DNA from: Desulfovibrio sp. JC022
Lineage (GTDB): Bacteria; Desulfobacterota; Desulfovibrionia; Desulfovibrionales; Desulfovibrionaceae
Reading direction: 5' to 3'
DNA length: 64,000 nt
Assembly: GCF_010470665.1 (NCBI RefSeq)
Contig: NZ_VOPZ01000001.1
Span: 1-64,000 of the forward strand
A program made the translations under genes and the position numbers. Shown here piece after piece: positions 37,968 to 46,030 of this stretch (its first letter is position 1; the number at the start of each line of letters is the position of its first letter). The notes under the pieces were generated by a model. It did not search any database. It was not told the origin of the DNA and saw only the letters and a list, made by a program, of their open reading frames with translations.

Positions 37968-38825
37968 TTACGGATTGAGCAGGGTGCTTATGGCACGCGG
38001 AGAGTCAAGGCCAAGTGCCCCCGCAATTTCCTTGATGGGGGTGTCTTTGTCAATAACTACACCCTTTTCGCGCAGAATCCCCAAAGAAGTGTTCAGGTCC
38101 AGATTAAATTTCGCACAATATTGTTCAAGGCTCATGCGCCCGATTCCGGTTCCGGTTCCCGCAGAGTGGGACTGTTCCTGTCCTTGTGGAGCACTGTCGG
38201 TATCTTTTTTTACGGAACTTTTTTTGCCGGGCTGATCTTTAAGGATGATTTCATGAACTTCCTTGGGGGTCAGACCAGCCTTGTTGGCAATGGATTTGAT
38301 GGGTTCTTTGGTGGATTCAAGTTCGATTCCGGCATTTCTGATGGAGGCCGCAGCTTTGTCCACATCAAGTCCCATGCGTTTGCAGAAAATTTGCAGCGGG
38401 CTGAGTTCGGCGTGCCCGTATGGAGGGATGCCGTACTTTGTTTCGCCTCTGGCCTGAAAGTATTTGCTGAATTCCAATACCTGCTTCATAGGCGGCAATT
38501 CGGCCAAAGTACCGAAGGTCACGAAAAGTGTGATGGCAAGGCTTATGTAAAATGCGGGTGAGGTGAAATTTGCATCCCCGGCCTTTTTCTTGAGGTAGGC
38601 GAGGATGGGCTTCCAGTTCAGCCAGATGTGCAGGATGGAGATAACAAGGAAAAGAACTCCGGTGCAGATATGGATGTCGCCCCATTGTTCCTTGCTCAGG
38701 CCGAAAAGGGTCCAGTCCGCCCAATAGGCTACGCGGCCCTGTGGTACAATATATAGGACTACGCTGGTAATAATCAGGACTATGAACGAAAAGAAGCTGG
38801 TCAGGGATGTGATTTTTCTAAACAT
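37968..38825 (-). CDS. DUF4405-type membrane protein with two C-terminal repeats
   Basis: 285 residues. The N-terminal part (1-125) has about four transmembrane helices with conserved His residues (DIHICTGVLF, ILHIWLNWK), a pattern seen in small cytochrome-b-like DUF4405 proteins. The C-terminal part holds two repeats of about 55 residues, near 138-200 and 228-285, each with a Cys and a LD...I(R) ... PIK-IA ... GL pattern, separated by a Lys/Ser/Gln-rich linker. It is the first gene of the kinase/regulator operon and may take part in sensing; that is inference. AAAGGAG precedes ATG 38825. Confidence 0.72.
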   Translation of the reverse strand: MFRKITSLTSFFSFIVLIITSVVLYIVPQGRVAYWADWTLFGLSKEQWGDIHICTGVLFLVISILHIWLNWKPILAYLKKKAGDANFTSPAFYISLAITLFVTFGTLAELPPMKQVLEFSKYFQARGETKYGIPPYGHAELSPLQIFCKRMGLDVDKAAASIRNAGIELESTKEPIKSIANKAGLTPKEVHEIILKDQPGKKSSVKKDTDSAPQGQEQSHSAGTGTGIGRMSLEQYCAKFNLDLNTSLGILREKGVVIDKDTPIKEIAGALGLDSPRAISTLLNP

Positions 38826-38895
38826 ACAATTCTCCTTTGATTTGCTCTGATATTAGTAGCTTAAATAGTCCTGAATGTGGAAGATTATTTAATAA

Positions 38896-38925
38896 AAAAA
38901 GGAGGACCAAGCAGTCCTCCTTTTT
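38896..38925 (-). terminator. Terminator of first ZraP-like gene
   Basis: A perfect 12-bp stem (aaaaaggaggac / gtcctccttttt) closes a 6-base loop with a T run on the minus strand, about 48 bases past the stop codon. Confidence 0.92.
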
Positions 38926-38972
38926 ACCCGTTTTCCTGTAATTAAGTGTAGATGAACGTTATTTAAAGGGTT

Positions 38973-39440
38973 TTAGGAACCTTGGCCCGGACATCCGCCG
39001 GCGGGGCAGTTGCCCTGCCGAGAGTTACCGCAGCCTCTGCCGCCCTTACCGAATCCCTGCCCCATGGGCGGGAAGGTCAGGCCGGTTTCTTTTTCTATTT
39101 CTTCAGCCATTTTGTTGTGTTCTGCGTAAAGCTTATTCCGTACTTCGGTGAGTTCCTTTACCAGAGCATGGATGGTATCCTTGTCTGCTTTGCCGGACTC
39201 TACCAGAGCGTTGAGTTCAGTGTGTTTTGCCCACTGATCGCTTTTCAGGGTCTGGAATGTGGATTCATATTTTTTGATGATGTCCTGCACCTGCTGTTGT
39301 TTTTCAGGTGTCAGTTGCTCATATGCAGCCCAGTTACCATTGTGGTAGCCGGTATTCCGGTAACCGTTGCGTGCCATGGCGACAGAAGCTACTGCCAGAA
39401 CCAGCACGACGATCAGCGGAATCAGAGTTTTTCTCTTCAT
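38973..39440 (-). CDS. ZraP/Spy-like periplasmic protein 1 (Cys-rich tail)
   Basis: 155 residues with a signal peptide (MKRKTLIPLIVVLVLAVASVAMA), then YEQLTPEKQQQVQDIIKKY, the LTxxQ-type helical domain of the CpxP/Spy/ZraP family of periplasmic zinc-binding chaperones. The C-terminal tail is Gly/Cys-rich (CGNSRQGNCPAGGCPG), which could bind metals. I start at ATG 39440 because AGGAG lies six bases upstream; the open frame to 39506 overlaps the promoter. It is preceded by a -24/-12 promoter and has its own terminator. Confidence 0.85.
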   Translation of the reverse strand: MKRKTLIPLIVVLVLAVASVAMARNGYRNTGYHNGNWAAYEQLTPEKQQQVQDIIKKYESTFQTLKSDQWAKHTELNALVESGKADKDTIHALVKELTEVRNKLYAEHNKMAEEIEKETGLTFPPMGQGFGKGGRGCGNSRQGNCPAGGCPGQGS

Positions 39441-39489
39441 ATGATCTCCTGATGCGGTTAAAAGTTGTTGCCCTCTCAGTCTGTCATAA

Positions 39490-39505
39490 AGCATGTGGCG
39501 TGCCA
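39490..39505 (-). promoter_or_regulatory. Sigma-54 promoter of ZraP-like gene 1
   Basis: On the minus strand TGGCAC-N5-ATGCT matches TGGCAC-N5-TTGCW at all but one position, with GG and GC at the right spacing. The predicted start is near 39479, about 39 bases before the ATG. Confidence 0.8.
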
Positions 39506-39581
39506 AAACTGGAAGGTTAGTATAATCAGTGTGTTATGCTGTTTTGTGCAAGAGTTGGGATAGGTGTAAGTGCAAAGTGTA

Positions 39582-39608
39582 TGTGCAGGTGATTGCACAA
39601 GAAGTGCA
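39582..39608. promoter_or_regulatory. TGTGCA/TGCACA activator-site cluster 1
   Basis: TGTGCA-N6-TGCACA (39582-39599) overlaps TGCAC-N5-GTGCA (39594-39608). Single half-sites also occur at 39544-39551 and near 39570. The second dyad lies 89 bases upstream of the -24 element, a typical enhancer position. Confidence 0.6.
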
Positions 39609-39695
39609 CGCTCACCTGCATTAAGCTTAAATCTTCTAGAAGATGACAGATTTAAAGCGTGGAAAGAGATTGGTAGTACTTTATTAAAATTAAAA

Positions 39696-39721
39696 AAGGA
39701 GGCCCGGGGAGGGGCCTCCTT
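39696..39721 (-). terminator. Terminator of second ZraP-like gene
   Basis: A 10-bp stem (aaggaggccc / gggcctcctt) with a 6-base loop is followed on the minus strand by six T, then AT-rich sequence. It lies 61 bases past the stop codon. Confidence 0.92.
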
Positions 39722-39781
39722 ATAACAGGGGGAAGGAGTGTTCTATTTCTATGCAGGGGATGATGAAATTATTTATCTAGC

Positions 39782-40258
39782 TTAAGAGTTCCAGTGCCCT
39801 CTATTGTCATTGTTATGTCTGCGTCCTTTGCGGGTACCGTCGTCATCAAAGCCGCGACCGCCTCCGAAACCGCGCATGGGCATATCAATGCCGGTGGCTG
39901 CTTCGAGTTCTTCATTGACCTGTTTGCGGAGGTCATAGCCCTTGGTCCTGAGTTCTACCATTTCTTTGACCAGCTTGCTGATAGTTTTCTGGTCGGCCTT
40001 GCCGGAATCGACCAGTGCGTTCAATTCGGTGCGCTTAGCCCACATCTGGGTTTTGATGGTCTGGAATTCGTCTTGATGCTTCTGGAAGATGGCTTTTACT
40101 TCCAGCTGTTTTTCAGGGGTAAGCTGTTCGAAGATCTGGCGGGGACCGTTATGGTATCCATTGTGGTCGTTTCTGTGGTTGCCCCCGCGGGCCATTGCTG
40201 TTCCGGCCATGGCCATTACCATAATTGCTACTACGGGAATCACGATTTTCTTTTTCAT
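39782..40258 (-). CDS. ZraP/Spy-like periplasmic protein 2 (His-rich)
   Basis: 158 residues, paralogous to protein 1: signal peptide (MKKKIVIPVVAIMVMAMAGTAMA), FEQLTPEKQLEVKAIFQKH and TELNALVDSGKADQ are shared almost exactly. It differs at the ends: the mature N-terminus is His-rich (NHRNDHNGYHNG) and the tail is basic and His-containing rather than Cys-rich. The two proteins may therefore bind different metals or work in one complex. AAGGAG precedes ATG 40258. It has its own -24/-12 promoter and terminator. Confidence 0.85.
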   Translation of the reverse strand: MKKKIVIPVVAIMVMAMAGTAMARGGNHRNDHNGYHNGPRQIFEQLTPEKQLEVKAIFQKHQDEFQTIKTQMWAKRTELNALVDSGKADQKTISKLVKEMVELRTKGYDLRKQVNEELEAATGIDMPMRGFGGGRGFDDDGTRKGRRHNNDNRGHWNS

Positions 40259-40309
40259 GGTTCTCTCCTTGGAGTTGTATGAGTTCTTGTTGTCTCGTAA
40301 TTCTCCTAA

Positions 40310-40325
40310 AGCACAGGCCGTGCCA
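40310..40325 (-). promoter_or_regulatory. Sigma-54 promoter of ZraP-like gene 2
   Basis: On the minus strand TGGCAC-N5-GTGCT has a perfect -24 half and the GC of the -12 half. The predicted start is near 40299, about 41 bases before the ATG, nearly the same geometry as for gene 1. Confidence 0.75.
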
Positions 40326-40414
40326 TTTTACGTAAGATGTTAAACCTTTTGAATTTATGGTTAAATGTATACTTTTTTAGTCTGAAAATGAATATGCAAA
40401 GATCTGCGCAAGCC

Positions 40415-40429
40415 TGCACATCTTGTGCA
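40415..40429. promoter_or_regulatory. TGCAC-N5-GTGCA dyad 2
   Basis: TGCACATCTTGTGCA lies 90 bases upstream of the -24 element of gene 2. A partial TGCGCA half-site is at 40405-40410. Confidence 0.6.
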
Positions 40430-40467
40430 TTATAAATGTAAAAATGCACTTATAAAACTTAATGTTT

Positions 40468-41130
40468 CTAAAGAGTTCTGCCGTCTTCCAGTAAAATAGT
40501 ATCCTTAGCCATGCTGGCATGGACCCGCTCGTGGGTGACCATGGCAATGGTCAATCCCTCATCATTGAGATCCTGAAGGATTCCCATGATTTCATTGCCT
40601 GTAGCTTTGTCCAGACTGCCGCACGGTTCGTCGGCAAAGAGGATTGAGGGTGACTTTACGAGAGCTCTTGCAATGGCTACCCGCTGCTGCTCGCCCCCGG
40701 AAAGCTGTCCCGGAAGGCGGTTCTCTTTACCCTTTAAGCCGACCCGCTCAAGGCAGGTCCGTCCGTGCTCCAGCAGTTGTTCGTTTGCTGGTCGCAGACT
40801 GTCCAGAAAGGGCAGGAGTACATTTTCGTGGGCGGTCAGGTAAGGGAGCAGGTGGTGCGACTGAAAGATAATGGAGAATTCATCTTTCCTGAGCCTGTCG
40901 ATTTCAGAGCCGGACAGAGAAGTTATTTCACGGTCTTTGAAGTAAACTGTTCCCTGTTCAGGGCGGAGCAGGCTGGAGATAACGCTTAGCAGGGTTGATT
41001 TACCGGAGCCGGAGCGGCCGACAATGGAGGTGAATCCATTTTCAGGGATAGTGATTGAAACATCGTCCAGTACAGTTACAGCTGTGGGACCTTCACCATA
41101 ACTATGGGTAATTGATTCTGTTTTAAGCAT
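40468..41130 (-). CDS. ABC transporter ATPase (MacB/LolD type)
   Basis: 220 residues with Walker [10 protein letters not shown], signature [15 protein letters not shown] and Walker [13 protein letters not shown]. The short, domain-free form is typical of ATPases that pair with FtsX-type permeases. It follows the FtsX-like gene by eight bases and AAGGA precedes ATG 41130. With its neighbours it resembles the DUF2318/FtsX/ATPase genes next to P19 and FTR1 in Campylobacter, which are linked to iron import, but neither P19 nor FTR1 is present here. Confidence 0.93.
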   Translation of the reverse strand: MLKTESITHSYGEGPTAVTVLDDVSITIPENGFTSIVGRSGSGKSTLLSVISSLLRPEQGTVYFKDREITSLSGSEIDRLRKDEFSIIFQSHHLLPYLTAHENVLLPFLDSLRPANEQLLEHGRTCLERVGLKGKENRLPGQLSGGEQQRVAIARALVKSPSILFADEPCGSLDKATGNEIMGILQDLNDEGLTIAMVTHERVHASMAKDTILLEDGRTL

Positions 41131-41138
41131 AGTTGTCC

Positions 41139-42299
41139 TTACAGTGAAACAAGGGTTCTTGATGGATCAACGCGGGTAGCGCGAAGTGACGGGATAGTGG
41201 CTGAGAGAACAGCCAGTCCTGAAACAGCCAGAAAAGTGATTCCGAAGGCAAGTGGGTCAAAAACTATTTCTGCTTCCCCCATATTCAGGTTCTTGAGGAT
41301 TTCTCCGCTGGCAAAGAAACCACCCAGATAACCTAGAATTCCTGAGATACAACCCATGAGCAGTGCCTCAAGGCAGAAGATGGAAAAGACCGATCCTGTG
41401 GAAAATCCCAGCGAGCGCATGAGACCGATTTCGGTTTTGCGTTCATTTACTGCCGAGAAAATGGAAAGTCCGATCATGAAGCAGGCGGTGAGCAGGATCA
41501 CTCCGCTAACAGTCCAAGCCATTTGATTTACAAAGCTGATGGCGGACATGCGTTGCTTAACCACATGTTGCAGGGCTTTCACTTCCGCACCGGGGACTAC
41601 TTTGACGATCTGCTGTACTATTTCATCAATGGGGCATCCGGCACATAGTGCGGCTACTTCAATGAAATGAACGGCTCCGGGCCGTCCTACGCTGTTACGC
41701 AGCAGGTCGATATCCATAAAGATCACGTTATCATCCTCGGTTCCGGTGGGGTCGAGGATTCCGGCTGTCAGGAGTTTGTTTCCTTCTATCTCAAGTGTTT
41801 CTTCAGGTTTTATTCCTAATTTGCGGGCGGCATTGAAACCGAGCAGGATTTCATTTTGATTTTCCGGGAAGCGGCCCAGCGGATACCAGTGTGTTTTGAT
41901 ACTTAATTCATCAGCCATGCTGACCCCGACCACTGCCACCTGTTGACCTTTAATCTTCGAAATAGCAGCGAATTTGGGCGCAACAGCACTGAGCCGTTCT
42001 TTCAATTCAATGGACCGGATCGATTTCAGTACCGGAGTCCCGTCAAGCTCATGTGATCCGTAGGCCACGTTGCCGAGGTCCAGACCGCCGTAGCTGACCG
42101 AGAGGGATTCGGTCTTCGGGGTGATCAGTATGTTGGCCCCGAATTTACTCATTTTTTCTTCAAGGCTGTTGCCCACTACGGTGGAAAGAAGCTGGATGGA
42201 AACCACGGACATTACTCCCACGGTGAATACCGCGCAGAGCAGTATTGTGCGCAAGGGTCTTCGTCCAAGGTTACGCAGGGGGATAGTGAAAAGGTTCAT
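41139..42299 (-). CDS. FtsX-like ABC permease
   Basis: 386 residues. An N-terminal membrane helix (about 15-40) is followed by a large periplasmic domain (about 45-260) and three C-terminal helices, the MacB/FtsX topology. The periplasmic part has a Cys pair (LCAGCP) that may form a disulphide or bind metal. AAGGAG precedes ATG 42299; the DUF2318 stop is 12 bases upstream. It forms the membrane part of the transporter. Confidence 0.9.
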   Translation of the reverse strand: MNLFTIPLRNLGRRPLRTILLCAVFTVGVMSVVSIQLLSTVVGNSLEEKMSKFGANILITPKTESLSVSYGGLDLGNVAYGSHELDGTPVLKSIRSIELKERLSAVAPKFAAISKIKGQQVAVVGVSMADELSIKTHWYPLGRFPENQNEILLGFNAARKLGIKPEETLEIEGNKLLTAGILDPTGTEDDNVIFMDIDLLRNSVGRPGAVHFIEVAALCAGCPIDEIVQQIVKVVPGAEVKALQHVVKQRMSAISFVNQMAWTVSGVILLTACFMIGLSIFSAVNERKTEIGLMRSLGFSTGSVFSIFCLEALLMGCISGILGYLGGFFASGEILKNLNMGEAEIVFDPLAFGITFLAVSGLAVLSATIPSLRATRVDPSRTLVSL

Positions 42300-42311
42300 G
42301 TGTTGCGCTCC

Positions 42312-42725
42312 TTAGAAATATATGGCCCCGGATCTGACAGCATCCAGTGAGATTACAAGCTTATCACCTTCAGTCCGTCTTTCCAGCGGTGAAGGATTGC
42401 AGCCGCCTTTGACCACATTTATGCGTGTGGAATGGAAGCGCATGCCGCAGTTGTTGCAGACCATAAAGTCCCCCTGCTGGGAATATCCCTTTTTGGAACG
42501 GTAGCAGACGTCGCAGGCATCAAAGGCCGCCCTGATGGTTCCGTCCTTGCTGCGGACCACAAAGAAACGAATTTCTTTTCCGTCCATATTTATTGAATAG
42601 TAATGGGCCTCGCCGTCATTTACTTCATTTATAGGGATAGTAAGTTTCTGCGGCCCTATTTCCATTCCGGCAAATCCATTTGTGGGCAGCAGCAGAAAGG
42701 CCAAAATCAAAATCATTTTTTTCAT
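42312..42725 (-). CDS. DUF2318 periplasmic metal-binding protein
   Basis: 137 residues with a signal peptide (MKKMILILAFLLLPTNGFA), then a Cys-rich domain: CDVC (about 72-75), CNNC (about 91-94) and a later GGCNPSP. This matches the DUF2318 family, predicted to bind Fe-S or other metals. AAAGGAG precedes ATG 42725. It is the first gene of the three-gene transporter operon. Confidence 0.88.
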   Translation of the reverse strand: MKKMILILAFLLLPTNGFAGMEIGPQKLTIPINEVNDGEAHYYSINMDGKEIRFFVVRSKDGTIRAAFDACDVCYRSKKGYSQQGDFMVCNNCGMRFHSTRINVVKGGCNPSPLERRTEGDKLVISLDAVRSGAIYF

Positions 42726-42761
42726 GAAAAACTCTCCTTTAAATTCTATACCGCAATAGTA

Positions 42762-42777
42762 TGCAATTAGTGTACAA
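42762..42777 (-). promoter_or_regulatory. Weak sigma-54-like promoter of DUF2318 operon
   Basis: On the minus strand TTGTAC-N5-TTGCA has a perfect -12 half and correct spacing, but the -24 half lacks the GG pair. The predicted start is near 42751, about 26 bases before the ATG. It is a candidate only. Confidence 0.35.
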
Positions 42778-42838
42778 AAGTAGTTATTTCAATAAATAAT
42801 GATTTTGATCAGGGAATTTAAATTGAATGTGCAAGGTT

Positions 42839-42859
42839 TTGTGCAATTGATTTGCACAA
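42839..42859. promoter_or_regulatory. TTGTGCAA-N5-TTGCACAA dyad
   Basis: A perfect 8-bp inverted repeat with a 5-base spacer, and a further TGTGCAA half-site at 42828-42834. It lies about 60 bases upstream of the weak promoter and shares half-sites with the ZraP-like promoters. Confidence 0.6.
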
Positions 42860-42874
42860 GTCTTGGAGAGCGGG

Positions 42875-44563
42875 CTATTTTTCGTTAAGCCACTGGTGCA
42901 TGCCGCAGCTTTTACACTCAGCGCAACCATCAGGCGGGCAGACCGGGGTCTTTTCGGCTTTCTGGAATCGTTGCCATTCTCGCCAGAGGTAAGATTTTTT
43001 TACTCCGGTATCGATAAAATCCCACGGCAGTGGTGAATCTTTATCAAGTACTTGGTCAACAAAACGTTCAGGATTGCCTTCGTAGAATTTAGATGCTTTT
43101 TTCCAGCCGCCGTGCTCTGCTGCATAACTGATAAAATCGGCAAGAGATTCATCGCCACGGGAAAGGATGCCCTGTAAACGGGCCTGAAAGGGGGAGTCTC
43201 CGGAAAATGCTATGCCTTTGTATTTCTTGGTCAGTCCTTTGACCTTGGAAAGCACTGCCTTGAGTTCTTTCTCTGAAGGCATGGGTGCCCATTGCAGGGG
43301 AGTCCACGGCTTGGGCACAAGGCAGCTTGCTCCGAAAGTAATGCGCATAAATTGCTTTTTCTTTTTGCCCTGACCACGCTTGCGGGCCTCATCCATTTTT
43401 TCAAGCATGAGAGCCAGCTCGTCGTAGTCCTCGTCTGTCTCGCCGGGCCAGCCTACAATGACGTAGACCCGCAAATGATTGACCCCTTTGGCTGCACAGA
43501 GTTCCACGGCTCGCAGGAAATCTTCTTCTTCAAGGTTTTTACTGGCAGCGTCACGCAGTTTTCTGCTGGCACCTTCAAGGGCAAGGGTCACAGTGCGCAC
43601 ACCCGCAGCGCGCAGGATGTCGAGAAGTTCCTCGGTCAGTCCGTCAGCGCGTACAGATGAAAGGGAAAATTTTGTCTTACGTTTTTTAAGCCATTCAATG
43701 TAGGGGATCAGATCCGGCCAGTCGGTGAGGGCAGTTCCTACCAATCCCACTTTGGGCGGGTCGGCAAGCTCCACTATCTTTTTGAGCTGGTCGATGGATG
43801 CGTGGCGCGGTGGACGGTAGATGTATCCGGCAGCGCAGAATCGGCATCCGTAAGGGCAGCCCCGGTTTACTTCCACAAGGAACATGTCCTTGAAAACAGC
43901 CTCCGGGCTGATGAAGCAGGAATATGCCGGTTCGCTTAAAAGGGGAACCCCGTGACCTTCGGAAACCGGTCCGGGGGGCAGCACCGCTCTGCGGACCTGA
44001 CCTTTGGTCATACCGGGAACGTAGACGCCGTCCCGATCTTTGATCAGGTCCAGAAATTCTTTTTTACTTCCCCCGCTAAAGATATGCTGCTTCAGTTCGA
44101 GGCACAATTCCTTCAATCCCGCTTCAGCTTCGCCCACCCAGAAGAAATCAAAGAAGGGGGCAATTGGTGCGGGATTGAGAAAGGCCACCGGACCTCCGCC
44201 CATGACCAGCGGGAAGTCCGGGCGTTCCGCAGCAAGTGGCGGAACGCCCGAATCTTTCAGCATCCTGACCAAGTGGAGGTATTCCTCCTCAAAGTTGACA
44301 CTGAAACCGATCAGGGGAAACTCGGACAGTTCTTTGTCACTGTCCATGGAAACAGACGGTTGACCCGGTTCACCAAGAAAGAATCTTTCCACCGCAAGTT
44401 CCGCGTCCGGAGCAAGTAGACGGTAGACAGCCTGCCAACCTAAGGTTGAGAGTGCAGACCCCTTCCGTCCGGCGAAAACAAGAGCCGTGGGCAGACGGCC
44501 TCCTGTTTCTTCAGGCGAGGGTTCTTCCTTTCCGTAATAGAAGAATTCATCAGTTACGGACAC
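42875..44563 (-). CDS. B12-binding-type radical SAM protein
   Basis: 562 residues. An N-terminal region resembles the B12-binding domain (about 30-180), followed by the radical SAM barrel with the 4Fe-4S motif CPYGCRFCAAG. A C-terminal Cys group (CPPDGCAECKSC) could hold a second cluster. This layout is seen in the uncharacterised TIGR03960-like family, so no reaction can be named. The start is GTG 44563 with a GGGA-type site upstream. It follows ftsZ by 66 bases on the same strand. Confidence 0.88.
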   Translation of the reverse strand: MSVTDEFFYYGKEEPSPEETGGRLPTALVFAGRKGSALSTLGWQAVYRLLAPDAELAVERFFLGEPGQPSVSMDSDKELSEFPLIGFSVNFEEEYLHLVRMLKDSGVPPLAAERPDFPLVMGGGPVAFLNPAPIAPFFDFFWVGEAEAGLKELCLELKQHIFSGGSKKEFLDLIKDRDGVYVPGMTKGQVRRAVLPPGPVSEGHGVPLLSEPAYSCFISPEAVFKDMFLVEVNRGCPYGCRFCAAGYIYRPPRHASIDQLKKIVELADPPKVGLVGTALTDWPDLIPYIEWLKKRKTKFSLSSVRADGLTEELLDILRAAGVRTVTLALEGASRKLRDAASKNLEEEDFLRAVELCAAKGVNHLRVYVIVGWPGETDEDYDELALMLEKMDEARKRGQGKKKKQFMRITFGASCLVPKPWTPLQWAPMPSEKELKAVLSKVKGLTKKYKGIAFSGDSPFQARLQGILSRGDESLADFISYAAEHGGWKKASKFYEGNPERFVDQVLDKDSPLPWDFIDTGVKKSYLWREWQRFQKAEKTPVCPPDGCAECKSCGMHQWLNEK

Positions 44564-44629
44564 GGGTTATTCCCGGTGCGGACCGTTGGGTCCGTACTGT
44601 TTCCGGTATATATTCATCGCAAACAGGAA

Positions 44630-45913
44630 TTAATCTGCCTGTTTGCGGATGAAGGTCGGAACTTCAAAGTCATCGTCATCGTGGAAGATGAACTCTTCTC
44701 CGCCGGAGTTTGCAGCCTGTTTGGGCTTGAGCTGAACAGGCTCGGGATTTCCAGCCGCTTCAGTGGGCTTGCTTGCGGTGTGGCGCAGGTAAGCGGGAAT
44801 GGAGCGGTCTTCTTCCGCGTGGGCACTGCCCATCTGGCGTACATTGGTAGCTTCCTGATTTTTTGGAGCCATGCCTCTTGGAGTCAGGTTCGGACGCTGG
44901 GGCTGACCGAAAGACTGCTGCTCTACGGGCGGTGCAACAGGCTGTTCGCCTGCGGTGTCAATGCCGGTGGCAATAACTGTGATGCGCATTTCATCGCCAA
45001 CTTCAGCGTCGAAAACAGTACCGAAGAAAATCTGTGCTTCCTCGTGTGCTTCTTCGTAGATAATATTGGCTGCTTCGCTGACTTCATCAATGGTCATGTC
45101 AGGGGAGCAGGTGATGTTGATGAGTACGCCTTTTGCGCCTTCAATGGATACATCTTCGAGCAGCGGGCTGGTAATGGCCTTCATGGCTGCTTCACGGGCT
45201 CTGTTTTCACCCCGTGCGATACCGGTTCCCATAAGGGCCAGACCGGAGCTGGACATAACAGCCTGTACGTCTGCGAAGTCAAGGTTGATCAGACCGTGAA
45301 CGGTGATCAGGTCGGCGATACCTTTGACGCCGTAGTAGAGGACTTCGTCAGCTTTTTTCAGCATTTCGGAGAAAGCTGCTTTTTTGGCGGCAAGCTGGAG
45401 CAGGCGGTCGTTGGGAATGGTGATGATGGAGTCAACCACCTTCTTGAGTTCCTCAATTCCTTTTTCTGCCTGCAACAATCTGCGTTTGCCTTCGAAATAG
45501 AATGGTTTGGTTACAACGGCAACAGTCAGCGCACCGGCTTCTTTTGCTACTTCAGCGATAACGGGTGCAGCACCGGTACCGGTTCCGCCGCCCATACCGG
45601 CGGTAACAAAGACCATGTCGCAATCGCTTACCAGTTCGCGGATCTGGTCAACGGATTCAAGGGCGGCGTTTTTACCTACATCCGGGTTGGCACCTGCGCC
45701 GAGGCCTTTGGTCAGTTTATCACCGAGCTGGATTTTGTATTCAGCAAGTGATTTGTTGATGTCCTGCGCATCTGTGTTGGCTACGATAAAGCGTACGCCG
45801 GAGAGTGCGGACTGAATCATGTTGTTGATAGCGTTACCGCCACCACCACCACAACCGATAACCTTGATCTTTGCCTGACCGTCGTTTTCAATTTCCATGT
45901 AATCCATCATCAT
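44630..45913 (-). CDS. ftsZ: Cell division protein FtsZ
   Basis: Tubulin-like GTPase that forms the Z ring at midcell. The 427 residues show the GTP-binding GMGGGTGTGAAPVIA, the N-terminal IKVIGCGGGGGNAINNM, and the C-terminal anchor VPTFIRKQ used to bind FtsA. A disordered linker (about 330-410) lies before it. AGGGGA precedes three consecutive ATG codons; I use the first. It is the last cell-division gene and is separated from ftsA by 117 bases with a small hairpin. Confidence 0.98.
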   Translation of the reverse strand: MMMDYMEIENDGQAKIKVIGCGGGGGNAINNMIQSALSGVRFIVANTDAQDINKSLAEYKIQLGDKLTKGLGAGANPDVGKNAALESVDQIRELVSDCDMVFVTAGMGGGTGTGAAPVIAEVAKEAGALTVAVVTKPFYFEGKRRLLQAEKGIEELKKVVDSIITIPNDRLLQLAAKKAAFSEMLKKADEVLYYGVKGIADLITVHGLINLDFADVQAVMSSSGLALMGTGIARGENRAREAAMKAITSPLLEDVSIEGAKGVLINITCSPDMTIDEVSEAANIIYEEAHEEAQIFFGTVFDAEVGDEMRITVIATGIDTAGEQPVAPPVEQQSFGQPQRPNLTPRGMAPKNQEATNVRQMGSAHAEEDRSIPAYLRHTASKPTEAAGNPEPVQLKPKQAANSGGEEFIFHDDDDFEVPTFIRKQAD

Positions 45914-45999
45914 TTTGATTTCCCCTGTTTAACTTTTTGCTGATAACTTTTCCGTGATCGGGGTCGGAAAAGAACTTCATGCCTGTGTTCACCTGGACT

Positions 46000-46022
46000 A
46001 ATCGCCGACCTTCAACGGCGAT
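46000..46022 (-). promoter_or_regulatory. Small hairpin between ftsA and ftsZ
   Basis: A 7-bp stem (atcgccg / cggcgat) closes a 9-base loop just after the ftsA stop. No U run follows; it could stabilise the ftsZ leader or reduce read-through. Confidence 0.35.
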
Positions 46023-46030
46023 ACGTATTG

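Noticed and set aside
42828-42850. Alternative -24/-12 promoter for the DUF2318 operon
   Set aside because: The halves TTGCAC and TTGCA are six rather than five bases apart, and the leader would be about 100 bases.
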